The notes under the pieces were generated by a model. It was not told where the DNA came from, made no database searches, and worked only from the letters and a program-made list of their open reading frames with translations. This document shows positions 9,334-17,627 of a DNA stretch of 64,000 nucleotides, one piece after another (the stretch's first letter is position 1; every line of letters starts with the position of its first letter). Both the position numbers and the translations under genes were made by a program. Where the stretch lies: NCBI RefSeq assembly GCF_001544975.2, contig NZ_FCOG02000036.1, positions 1 to 64,000 of the forward strand, read 5' to 3'. This stretch comes from Caballeronia arationis (GTDB taxonomy: Bacteria; Pseudomonadota; Gammaproteobacteria; Burkholderiales; Burkholderiaceae).

Positions 9334-9627
9334 ATGCCACCGACGCTTCCAATTCGCTCCTTTGTGGTGTCCTACGACGAGGAGGAAGAGAAACTGGTCG
9401 TGTGCGCGCTCAACCGATCGGATATTGACGGGTTTATCGCGGATGCGTTGAAGGTGGAGTGGCCCGTCGCCAGCATGGAGCATCAGATCGACGACGAAAT
9501 CGCGCGACGTTTGGGAACGACGGCCTTCGAGATTCTCGCGATCTACAACCCTTCGCTAAAGCAGCACTTGCGTGTGACTCCACTGGAACCGCTCGACGCT
9601 CTTCCGCCGGGCACTTCGCCAGACTGA
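9334..9627 (+). CDS. Small unknown protein, partner of the upstream gene
   Basis: A 97-residue soluble acidic protein with no recognised domain. It starts 2 bp after the stop of the 8447 gene, so the two are almost certainly translated from one mRNA. Its small size, lack of signal and position after a possible effector suggest an immunity or chaperone role, but that is inference. A strong terminator follows at 9660-9694. Confidence 0.6.
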   Translation: MPPTLPIRSFVVSYDEEEEKLVVCALNRSDIDGFIADALKVEWPVASMEHQIDDEIARRLGTTAFEILAIYNPSLKQHLRVTPLEPLDALPPGTSPD

Positions 9628-9659
9628 ATATCAGAAGGGTGCGTTCGTGAAGAGCAAAC

Positions 9660-9694
9660 AACAAAGCCGCGAACCCAAGGCTCGCGGCTTTGTT
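9660..9694. terminator. Bidirectional rho-independent terminator
   Basis: A perfect 13-bp stem (9660-9672 with 9682-9694), nine-base loop, with A-rich and T-rich sides. It lies between the stop codons of the rightward 9334 gene and the leftward ahpF. Confidence 0.85.
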
Positions 9695-9713
9695 CAACAA
9701 CTCGGCTCAACCT

Positions 9714-11296
9714 TCAACCAACCACTTCCTCAACCCGCTCCTCTTCGTCCACCGACTGCCGGATCAGATGATCGAACGCGCTGAGCGATGCCTTGGCGCC
9801 TTCGCCCACCGCGATCACGATCTGCTTGAACGGCACCGTCGTGACGTCGCCGGCAGCGAACACGCCGGGCACCGACGTCGCGCCCTTCGCATCGACGACG
9901 ATCTCCCCGTGGCGCGACAGTTCCACGGTGCCCTTGAGCCATTCCGTATTCGGCACGAGACCGATCTGCACAAACACGCCTTCCAGGTCGATGCGTTTCG
10001 TTTCGCCCGAACGCAGATCCTTGTACACGAGCCCGTTCACCTTCTTCCCGTCGCCGGTAATCTCGGTGGTCTGCGCCTCCGTGACGATCGTCACGTTCCT
10101 AAGGCTCTTCAGCTTCTTCTGCAGCACGGCGTCCGCACGCAGTTCCGCGCCGAATTCGATCAGTGTCACCGCGCTGACGATGCCGGCCAGATCGATCGCG
10201 GCCTCGACGCCCGAGTTGCCGCCGCCGATCACCGCGACGCGCTTGCCCTTGAAGAGCGTACCATCGCAGTGCGGACAATACGCGACGCCATGATTGCGAT
10301 ATTCGCGCTCACCCGGCACGTTGATCTCACGCCAGCGCGCGCCAATCGCGAGCTCGATCGTCTTCGCCTTCAGCACGGCGCCATTCGCCAGGCGCACTTC
10401 GTTGATGCGGCCGGGGATCAGCGCGTCGGCGCGCTGCACGTCCATGATGTCGACGTCATAGCTTTTCACGTGCTGTTCGAGCGCGGTCGCGAACTTCGGC
10501 CCTTCGGTTTCCTGCACGGAAACGAAGTTCTCGATCGCGAGCGTGTCGAGCACCTGTCCGCCGAAGCGTTCCGCGACGACGCCCGTCGCGATGCCCTTGC
10601 GCGCCGCGTAGATCGCAGCGGCCGCGCCAGCGGGCCCGCCGCCGACGATCAGCACGTCGAACACCGGCTTCGTTTCGAGTGCCTTCGCGGCACGTGCGCC
10701 TGCGTTGCGGTCGAGTTTCGCGAGGATTTCCTTCACGCCGGTGCGACCCTGGCCGAGCACTTCGCCGTTCATGTAGACGGTCGGCACGGCCATGATCTGG
10801 CGCGCTTCGACTTCGCCCTGAAAGAGCGCGCCGTCGATCGTGACCTGACGGATGCGCGGATTGATGATGCTCATCACGTTCAGCGCCTGCACGACTTCCG
10901 GGCAGTTCTGGCATGAGAGCGAGATGTAGGTTTCGAATTCGTAGTCGCCGTCGAGATTGCGGATCTGTTCGATCTCGGCATCGTCGAGCTTGACCGGGTG
11001 GCCGCCGACTTGCAGCAGAGCCAGCACGAGCGACGTGAATTCATGGCCCATCGGAATGCCGGCGAAGCGGATGCCCGCGTCCTTCCCGGTTCGCTGATGG
11101 AAAACGACGGTTTGCGCTCGTCGTCGCTATGCGTTTCGATCACCGTGATACGGTCCGACAGCGTCGCGATTTCTTCGAGCAGTACCTGCAATTCGCGCGA
11201 CTTGTCGCCATCGTCGAGTGACGCGACGATTTCGATCGGCCGGCTGACCTTTTGCAGATAGGCTTTCAACTGAGTCTTGAGATTGGCGTCGAGCAT
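9714..11296 (-). pseudogene. ahpF: ahpF, alkyl hydroperoxide reductase subunit F, frameshifted
   Basis: The flavoprotein that passes electrons from NADH to AhpC. The first part (from ATG 11296, ribosome site AGGAA) reads the AhpF N-terminus to KPSFSI; the rest continues in another frame from GKDAGIRFAGIPMGHEF to the stop at 9714. All core motifs are there: redox SCQNC in the N-terminal thioredoxin fold, the FAD GGGPAGAAAA, the active-site YCPHCDG and the NADH GGGNSG. One base is missing between 11095 and 11096; restoring it gives about 527 residues, the normal length. It follows ahpC in one operon. The break is either a real null mutation or a sequencing error. Confidence 0.9.
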
Positions 11297-11327
11297 GGCG
11301 TTCCTGACAAGGCGTGTGATGAGCGGA

Positions 11328-11347
11328 CCGGCTCACGTCGAAGCCGG
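11328..11347. other. Stem-loop between ahpC and ahpF
   Basis: CCGGCT and AGCCGG form a 6-bp stem with an 8-base loop in the 85-bp gap between the two genes. There is no T-run, so it may be a stability or partial-attenuation element rather than a terminator. Confidence 0.35.
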
Positions 11348-11381
11348 CCCGCGTCGTGCGATGACTACCTGAAGCTAACGC

Positions 11382-11945
11382 TCAGATCTTGCCGATCAGG
11401 TCGAGCGACGGCGTCAGCGTTTCGGCGCCCGGCGTCCACTTCGCGGGGCAGACTTCGCCCGGATGCGCTGCGATGTATTGCGCTGCCTGCACCTTGCGCA
11501 GCAGTTCGCCAGCGTCGCGGCCGATGCCGTTGTCATGGATTTCGCACAGCTTGATCTCGCCTTCGGGGTTGATCACGAACGTTCCGCGCAGCGCCATTCC
11601 TTCTTCTTCGATCAGAACGTCGAAGTTGCGCGAGAGGGTGAGGGTCGGGTCGCCGATCATCGGATACCTGATCTTGCCGATCGTGTCCGACGTGTCGTGC
11701 CATGCCTTGTGGGTGAAGTGCGTGTCGGTCGACACGCCGTAGATCTCGACGCCAAGCTTCTGGAATTCAGCGTAACGGTCGGCCAGATCACCGAGTTCGG
11801 TCGGGCAGACGAACGTGAAGTCGGCCGGATAGAACACGACGACGGACCACTTGCCCTTGAAGTTTTCTTCGGTGACGGGCACGAACTCGCCGTGGTGATA
11901 TGCGGTTGCCTTGAAGGGTTTGACTTGGCTGTTGATGATCGGCAT
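11382..11945 (-). CDS. ahpC: AhpC, alkyl hydroperoxide peroxiredoxin
   Basis: A 187-residue typical 2-Cys peroxiredoxin, the same length as the E. coli protein. The peroxidatic cysteine is in FTFVCPTELGDL and the resolving cysteine in GEVCPAKW near the C-terminus. It reduces H2O2 and organic peroxides and is recycled by AhpF, whose gene follows 85 bp downstream. The frame extends further upstream, but ATG 11945 with GAGGA ahead is the conserved start. A 20-bp palindrome about 55 bp upstream suggests OxyR-type control. Confidence 0.96.
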   Translation of the reverse strand: MPIINSQVKPFKATAYHHGEFVPVTEENFKGKWSVVVFYPADFTFVCPTELGDLADRYAEFQKLGVEIYGVSTDTHFTHKAWHDTSDTIGKIRYPMIGDPTLTLSRNFDVLIEEEGMALRGTFVINPEGEIKLCEIHDNGIGRDAGELLRKVQAAQYIAAHPGEVCPAKWTPGAETLTPSLDLIGKI

Positions 11946-12000
11946 TCGGTAAGTCCTCGTGTGGTGTGTTGAAGAAGTGGACCTAGTATGCATTTCGACT

Positions 12001-12020
12001 ATCGATTTTAAGAAATCGAT
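12001..12020. promoter_or_regulatory. Palindrome upstream of ahpC, candidate OxyR site
   Basis: ATCGATTT and AAATCGAT form perfect 8-bp arms around TAAG, in an AT-rich stretch upstream of ahpC. Position and form suit a LysR-type operator, and OxyR normally controls ahpC in beta-proteobacteria. Binding is inferred. Confidence 0.5.
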
Positions 12021-12197
12021 TAATTTAATCATCGCGATACGGTCACTCTATGGCCCTTTTTTTCTCCACCGGATCAAGGCGTTAGCGACGACCGGGGCGC
12101 GAGTTCTGCTCGGAAAACGCACCGGCAGTAAGATCGGTACGACCGGCGCGGCGCCTTGCGCGCGCGGTAACACCGGGCAATCCAACGGAGAGTCGCA

Positions 12198-12893
12198 ATG
12201 AAAATCGGCATCATCGGAGCGGGCAATATCGGGCAGGTGCTGGCGCTGCGTTTCGTCGAACACGGGCATCAGGTGAAGATCGGCAACTCGCGCGGGCCCC
12301 GTACGCTCGGCGACGTCGAGCGCGAAACCGGCGCGACGCCTGCCGAAGTGAAGGAGGTGGTGAAGGACGCGGACGTCATCGTCGTGACGATCCCCGAAGC
12401 CAAGGTGCCCAACCTGCCGAAGGACCTGTTTGCGGGCGTGCCGGCGAGCACCGTCGTGATCGATACCGGCAACTACTATCCGCGTCAGCGGGACGGGCGA
12501 ATCGCGGGCATTGAAAAAGGATCGACGGAAAGCCGCTGGGTCGAGGGGCAAATCGAGCGGCCGGTCGTGAAGGCGTTCAACAACATCTACGCGGATCACC
12601 TGCGCAGGAAGGGCACGCCGCACGGCACGCCGGGGCGCATCGCGCTGCCGGTGGCAGGCGACGATGCGAAGGCGAAGGCAGTGGTGACGAAGCTCGTTGA
12701 CGAAGTAGGATTCGATGCGGTCGACGCCGGCACGCTCGACGATTCCTGGCGCCAGCAGCCCGCGACGCCCGTCTACACCGGCGATTTCGACGCCGAAGGC
12801 GTGCGTGCCGCGCTGCAGAAGGCCGATCCGGTTCGCAAGCCGGAATGGCGCGCGACCGACCAGAGTCCCGGGGACTTCGTCAACCCTGCGTGA
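12198..12893 (+). CDS. NADPH-dependent F420 reductase-type oxidoreductase
   Basis: A 231-residue Rossmann protein. It opens with the dinucleotide-binding GAGNIGQVLA, followed by the NADP-selecting basic residues NSRG. The family (F420_oxidored/ProC fold) includes F420:NADP reductases, but Burkholderia mostly lack F420, so a flavin, quinone or imine substrate is likelier. Ribosome site GGAGAG precedes ATG 12198. It is convergent with the peptide-binding protein gene, 1 bp apart. Confidence 0.8.
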   Translation: MKIGIIGAGNIGQVLALRFVEHGHQVKIGNSRGPRTLGDVERETGATPAEVKEVVKDADVIVVTIPEAKVPNLPKDLFAGVPASTVVIDTGNYYPRQRDGRIAGIEKGSTESRWVEGQIERPVVKAFNNIYADHLRRKGTPHGTPGRIALPVAGDDAKAKAVVTKLVDEVGFDAVDAGTLDDSWRQQPATPVYTGDFDAEGVRAALQKADPVRKPEWRATDQSPGDFVNPA

Positions 12894-12894
12894 C

Positions 12895-14523
12895 CTAGTC
12901 GAGCGTGATGCCGTCGAACCGGTGGCCGCCGAGCGGGCTGATCAGATAACCGTGCACGCGCTTCGAGATCGGCTGATAGGCGTTCGCATGGGCGATCGGC
13001 GTGTAGGGCACCTGGTCCTTGAAAACGACCTGCGCTTCCTCGTAGAGCTTCGTGCGCGCGTTCTGGTCGGTGATGAGGCGCGCCTTCGCGAGCAGGTCGT
13101 CGAACTGCTTGTTGCACCACTTCGCCATGTTGCTGCCGTGCACGGCGTCGCAGCCGAGCGTCGTGCCGAGCCAGTTGTCCGGGTCGCCGTTGTCGCCGAG
13201 CCAGCCGTAGAGGATCGCGTCGTGCTCGCAGTCCTGCTTCGCGCGCTTGTTGTACTCGGCCCATTCGTAGCTGACGATGTTCGCCTTCACGCCGATCTTC
13301 GCCCAGTCCGACTGGATCAGCTGCGCCATCAGCCGCGCGTTCGGGTTGTAGCCGCGCTGCACGGGCATCGCCCAGAGCGTGATCGAGAAGCCGTTTGGGA
13401 AACCGGCCTGCTTCAGCAGGTCGCGCGCCTTCGCGGGGTCGTACGGGGCGTCCTTCAGCGCCTTGTTGTACGACCATTGCGACGGCGGCATCGGGTTCGA
13501 TGCGACGGTCGCAGCGCCCTCGTAGACGTTCTTTATGATCGCCTGCTTGTCGACCGCCATGTCGAGCGCGCGACGCACCAGCACGTTGTCGAGCGGCTTG
13601 TGCGTGGTGTTGTAGCCCACGTACGCGACATTGAAGCCGACCCCCGAAAGAACCGCGAGCTTGGGATCCTTGCGCGCGGCGACGATGTCGGCGGGACGCG
13701 CGAACGACGTCAGCTGGCACTCGCCGCTCGCGAGTTTCTGCATGCGCACGGCGGCATCGGGCGTGATCGAGAAGACGAGCTTGTCGATGTGCACGTCCTT
13801 TTTGTTCCAGTAGGTCGGGTTCGCGTCGTAGCGGATCGTCGCGTCTTTCTGGTAGTCGCGGAACACGAACGCGCCGGTGCCGACCGGCTTCTGGTTGATG
13901 TCCTCGGGCTTGCCGGCCTTGAGCAACTGCGCCGCGTACTCGGCGGAGACGATCGAGGCGAACTCCATCGCGATGTTGCGCACGAACACCACGTCCGCCG
14001 TCTTGAGGGTGAAGCGCACGGTGTAGTCGTCGAGTTTTTCGACCGACGCGATGTTCTTGTCGTACCCGAGGTCGGTCAGGTAAGGAAAACCGACCGGATG
14101 CGCCTTCTGGAACGGCTCGTTCGGGTCGACCATGCGCTTGAACGTAAAGACGACGTCGTCGGCGTTGAAGTCGCGCGTCGGGGTGAACCAGGGCGTCGAC
14201 TGGAACTTGACGCCGTGTCGCAGATGGAAGGTGAAACTCTTCGCGTCGGGCGCTTCGTCCCACTTTTCGGCGAGTCCCGGCACGAGATCGAGCGCGCCGC
14301 GCCTGAACTCCACGAGCGTATCGTAGACGGCGTGGGCGCCTGCATCGAAATCGGTGCTGGTCGTGTATTGCGCGGAATCGAAGCCGGCGGGGCTGCCTTC
14401 GGAGCAGAACACGAGCGTTTTGGTCGCGGCCGATGCCATTTGAGGCGCGGCGGCAAGGCTGGCAAGCGCGACAGCGACGGCGCCGAGCGCCTTGAATCGC
14501 AACGATGAACGTGAACGGATCAT
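12895..14523 (-). CDS. Peptide ABC transporter substrate-binding protein (DppA-like)
   Basis: A 542-residue SBP_bac_5 protein. The signal peptide covers about residues 1-33 (cleavage after ASA). The mature start TKTLVFCSEGSPAGFDSAQ and later HDAILYGWLGDNGDPDN are typical of dipeptide-binding DppA. It would capture di- or tripeptides (or haem/ALA) in the periplasm. The permease and ATPase genes are not next to it, so it is an orphan binding protein or a second copy that uses a distant DppBCDF. Confidence 0.9.
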   Translation of the reverse strand: MIRSRSSLRFKALGAVAVALASLAAAPQMASAATKTLVFCSEGSPAGFDSAQYTTSTDFDAGAHAVYDTLVEFRRGALDLVPGLAEKWDEAPDAKSFTFHLRHGVKFQSTPWFTPTRDFNADDVVFTFKRMVDPNEPFQKAHPVGFPYLTDLGYDKNIASVEKLDDYTVRFTLKTADVVFVRNIAMEFASIVSAEYAAQLLKAGKPEDINQKPVGTGAFVFRDYQKDATIRYDANPTYWNKKDVHIDKLVFSITPDAAVRMQKLASGECQLTSFARPADIVAARKDPKLAVLSGVGFNVAYVGYNTTHKPLDNVLVRRALDMAVDKQAIIKNVYEGAATVASNPMPPSQWSYNKALKDAPYDPAKARDLLKQAGFPNGFSITLWAMPVQRGYNPNARLMAQLIQSDWAKIGVKANIVSYEWAEYNKRAKQDCEHDAILYGWLGDNGDPDNWLGTTLGCDAVHGSNMAKWCNKQFDDLLAKARLITDQNARTKLYEEAQVVFKDQVPYTPIAHANAYQPISKRVHGYLISPLGGHRFDGITLD

Positions 14524-14799
14524 TTTTACTTCTTTGCACGAATGGTGGTTGGGATGCCGCCCCGTACTCTACCAAGCGATGAATTTCGGACGAAGCGCTG
14601 CTTTCTGCTTTCGATAGCCGCAGGGGCGGCAATCTGGCCCTATCGGCGGCAGAAACCCTGCATGTCAGGGCGAAAAGCTGCAAACTTTCCCGAGGGGCTT
14701 TAACATGACGTCCCGGGCAGCCGCAAAATGCCGCCACCTGACATCGCGCCGCGGCGCGCGGTCAGGCCACGCGGACGCCCCCGACTCATCGAAACAAAC

Positions 14800-15495
14800 A
14801 TGAAAACCGCTTCCGATTCACAAGCCGTGCAAGACGCACAGACCGGGCAGAACGCGCAGGACGGGGCGAGCCGCTTCGGCCAGTGCGCCCCCAACGAGGA
14901 CGTCGAACTCGCCGCCACCGCGACGATTCCGACGCGCTACGGCACGTTCGCGTCGTATGTCTATCGCGTGAAGCGCACCGACATCGAGCACATCGTGTTC
15001 GTGATGGGCGACGTGCGCGGCGGCGAATCGGTGCTGACGCGCCTGCATTCGGAATGCGTCACGGGCGACGTGTTCGGCTCGTACCGCTGCGACTGCGGCG
15101 AGCAGCTCGACCTCGCGCTGCGCTATATCGCGGCGGAAGACCGCGGCATCCTGCTGTACCTGCGCGGCCATGAAGGGCGGGGTATCGGCCTGGCGAACAA
15201 GATCCGCGCGTACGCGCTGCAGGAGCAGGGGCTCGATACCGTCGATGCGAACCTGCACCTCGGCCTCCCCGACGACGCCCGCGAATACGACTCCGCCGCC
15301 GCGATCCTGCGCGCATTGAACGTGAAGTCGGTGCGGCTGATGAGCAACAATCCGTCGAAGTTCGACACGCTCCTCAAGCACGACATCCCGGTGTGCGAAC
15401 GCGTCGCGCTTGCCATTCCGATGCGCGAGGAAAACGAGCGCTACATCAAGACGAAGCAGGCGCGCTTCGGGCATTACTTCGACGAGAACGAATAA
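14800..15495 (+). CDS. ribA: GTP cyclohydrolase II
   Basis: A 231-residue enzyme that opens GTP to 2,5-diamino-6-ribosylamino-pyrimidinone phosphate, the first step of riboflavin synthesis. The Zn site is CVTGDVFGSYRCDC, and the GTP-binding and catalytic RGHEGRGIGL is intact. ATG 14800 is preferred; an upstream in-frame ATG at 14728 would add 24 residues of unconvincing sequence. The 25-residue N-terminal extension before the core is longer than in E. coli RibA. It is a stand-alone RibA, without the fused RibB domain seen in other copies, suggesting an additional paralogue. Confidence 0.93.
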   Translation: MKTASDSQAVQDAQTGQNAQDGASRFGQCAPNEDVELAATATIPTRYGTFASYVYRVKRTDIEHIVFVMGDVRGGESVLTRLHSECVTGDVFGSYRCDCGEQLDLALRYIAAEDRGILLYLRGHEGRGIGLANKIRAYALQEQGLDTVDANLHLGLPDDAREYDSAAAILRALNVKSVRLMSNNPSKFDTLLKHDIPVCERVALAIPMREENERYIKTKQARFGHYFDENE

Positions 15496-15501
15496 CGCGC
15501 T

Positions 15502-16239
15502 TTATTGAGCATCATGAAAGATGATGCCGAGCGTATGCCGGTGCCCCGAGCGCAGCCGGCTCACGCCATGCCGCATGTTCACGCGATACGCGCCGCGCGT
15601 GCCCGTCACGGGCCGATGATGCACGGCGAACACCACGGCATCGCCCTGTGCGAGCGGCACGACTTCCGCGCGTGACTGCATGCGCGGACGCTGTTCGGTC
15701 AGCACGAATTCGCCGCCGGTGAAATCGCGTCCGGGTTGCGAGAGCAGGATCGCCAGCTGGATCGGGAAGACGTGTTCGCCATAGAGGTCCTGATGCAGGC
15801 AGTTGTAGTCGCCTGCGCGGTACTGCAGGATCAGCGGCGTGGGTCTCGTCTGACCGGCCCTGTGGCAACGCTCGATGAATTCGCCGTGCCGCGCCGGATA
15901 GCGCGCGTCGATCTTCATGATCTCGTTCCAGCGGTTCGCGACCGGCGCGAGATGCGGATAAGCCGAACTCCGCAGCGCTTCGATCGAGTCGGGCAGCGGA
16001 TAGTCGAAATACTTGTACTCGCCGCGTCCGAAGCCGTGACGCTCCATCACGACGCGGCTGCGGTAGAGGTCGTCGCGCGCATAGTTTTCGACGAGCGCCT
16101 CGCATTCCAGCGGCGTCAGCAGTTGCTCCACGACCGCGCAGCCGAACCGGTCCAGTTGATCCTCCACGCGCACCCAGTCGACCGCCGCCACGCGCTCTCC
16201 AGCCGATGCGGCCTTCGCCGCGTTCTCCAACACCTTCAT
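15502..16239 (-). CDS. 2OG-Fe(II) oxygenase, prolyl-hydroxylase-like
   Basis: A 245-residue double-stranded beta-helix enzyme. The iron ligands are the HQD pair in NCLHQDLYGEHVFPIQLA and the distal His in VFAVHHRPV; the 2-oxoglutarate arginine is likely in RGAYRVNMRHG. The substrate is unknown; the family includes protein and small-molecule hydroxylases. ATG 16239 with AGGAGCC upstream is chosen over earlier in-frame starts. It is convergent with ribA, 6 bp apart. Confidence 0.85.
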   Translation of the reverse strand: MKVLENAAKAASAGERVAAVDWVRVEDQLDRFGCAVVEQLLTPLECEALVENYARDDLYRSRVVMERHGFGRGEYKYFDYPLPDSIEALRSSAYPHLAPVANRWNEIMKIDARYPARHGEFIERCHRAGQTRPTPLILQYRAGDYNCLHQDLYGEHVFPIQLAILLSQPGRDFTGGEFVLTEQRPRMQSRAEVVPLAQGDAVVFAVHHRPVTGTRGAYRVNMRHGVSRLRSGHRHTLGIIFHDAQ

Positions 16240-16386
16240 TGATGGCTCCTGTCGGTCGGAGTCGGGGCTTTGGCTCCTTTTTCCGGTCCCATGCAAGGCT
16301 GCTGCCTTGCTCGAAGCATGCAGTGTGCATCCGGGAGCGCAGGACCAACCATCCGCGTCTTGCTCTGACATTCGATGTGCGAGCGC

Positions 16387-16992
16387 TCAGGAGCCGGCAG
16401 AGGTATCGGGCTGTTCGCGCGAGTGCGCGTTGCGCAGGCGGATGATCGTCTGGCGCGACGTGTTGAACGCCTGCGCCACCGCCGTCACGGTTTTGCCCGC
16501 GGCGAGCGCGCGCAGCGCCTGGTTGCGCTGGCTGTCCGTGAGCGAGGCGGGCCGCCCTTGCGGCAATCCGAGGCGCTTGGCCGCTGCCGCGGCCTCCAGC
16601 GCCCGCGCGCGTTTCGCAAGGCGCTCGACTTCGACCGCGATTTCGAGCGCGCGCATCGGCGAGTCGCTGCCGCTCGCGGTCAGGCTAGAGCGGCCGTATT
16701 CGAGGCAGACGACATCGACGCCGCGATTCGCAAGCGTCTTCAGCGAAATCACCACGTCTCCGATGCTGTTGCCGAGATAGTGCAGACGCGCGATCAGCAA
16801 CGTGTCGCCGGCCGTCACGCGGCGCAGCACGCGTTGCAGCGCGGGACGCGCCGCGGCGGGCACGGTGATGCCGCACGCGTCGGCCACCACGCCGCTCATG
16901 TCCACGAGAAAGCCGGCGGCGTCGATGTCGAAAAGGTCGCGCTCGCGCACGTTGTCGTCATCGCCGGTATTCATGTACACGATGTACGCCAT
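16387..16992 (-). CDS. Serine-recombinase homologue lacking the catalytic residues
   Basis: A 201-residue protein with the resolvase layout: an N-terminal catalytic-type fold (residues 1-125), a long helix (115-140) and a C-terminal helix-turn-helix opening with GRPASLTDSQ (147-187). Every expected active-site residue is changed: the nucleophile Ser position is Asn8, the YxRVS arginine is Tyr, and the LDRLGRS signature reads LHYLGNS (His71, Tyr72, Asn75). It probably cannot cut DNA and may act as a DNA-binding regulator or architectural protein. There are no flanking inverted repeats or transposase. Confidence 0.8.
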   Translation of the reverse strand: MAYIVYMNTGDDDNVRERDLFDIDAAGFLVDMSGVVADACGITVPAAARPALQRVLRRVTAGDTLLIARLHYLGNSIGDVVISLKTLANRGVDVVCLEYGRSSLTASGSDSPMRALEIAVEVERLAKRARALEAAAAAKRLGLPQGRPASLTDSQRNQALRALAAGKTVTAVAQAFNTSRQTIIRLRNAHSREQPDTSAGS

Positions 16993-17039
16993 CGATCGCG
17001 CTCCACTCCGGTTCGGCCTCGTGGCCCGCGCAGCCGCGC

Positions 17040-17546
17040 TCAGTGCGCGGTCGCGACTTCGGTGATCCTGTTCTGCAGCACTTCCTTGCGCGCCGCCATC
17101 TTTACGCCGAGCGCCATCAGGTCGATTCCGGCCTTGCGCAGTTCCGGAAAGAGCGTCGCCTCTTCTTCCTCGACATGATGCTTCACATTCTCCGAGAGCA
17201 CCTTGTAGGTTGCGTCGAAACCTTCGTCGCCGGCTTTCAGCTCGGTGAATTTGTCGATCAGCGTCTTGACGAGAAAGTGCTCGACATAGGCCTCGTCGAC
17301 CTCGTCCTTTTCGTCGCCTTTCAGGGCGCCACGCGCGCCAGGATAAAGCAGTTCCTCCTCGACCATCGCATGGATCGTGAGCAGTTCGCAGGTGCGCTGC
17401 ACGAGCGTCGTCTTGCGTTCGAGGTCGTCTTTCGGAGCGCGCTCGAAGGCATCGAAAAGCTGTTCGATGGCGCGGTGGTCGGCTTCGAGCATCGCGAGCG
17501 CGTCCTGCCCGGTGGACGGCTGCGGGGAAGCTTTTACTGTAGTCAT
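17040..17546 (-). CDS. Hemerythrin HHE-domain protein
   Basis: A 168-residue four-helix bundle. Diiron ligands are visible in order: ADHRAIEQLF, LLTIHAMVEEELLYP and VKHHVEEEEATLFPEL. Such proteins bind O2 or NO, or serve as iron and stress sensors in the cytoplasm. Ribosome site GAGGTGCC precedes ATG 17546. It lies between the helicase and the recombinase-like gene, all leftward. Confidence 0.9.
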   Translation of the reverse strand: MTTVKASPQPSTGQDALAMLEADHRAIEQLFDAFERAPKDDLERKTTLVQRTCELLTIHAMVEEELLYPGARGALKGDEKDEVDEAYVEHFLVKTLIDKFTELKAGDEGFDATYKVLSENVKHHVEEEEATLFPELRKAGIDLMALGVKMAARKEVLQNRITEVATAH

Positions 17547-17627
17547 GATGGCACCTCGATTGTGGGTGACCAGCTATAGCAATGCTGGTGCCAGCGATCG
17601 AAAGCGGCAGCGCCGCTGCACAACGTT

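Noticed and set aside
14622..14652. FMN-riboswitch-like string (AGGGGCGGCAATC, ATCGGCGGCAG) upstream of ribA
   Set aside because: Only the first conserved helix is loosely matched; later RFN elements are missing, and this class normally precedes ribB or transporters in these bacteria.
16387..16992. Possible transposon resolvase marking a mobile element
   Set aside because: No transposase, terminal repeats or target duplication, and the active site is lost.
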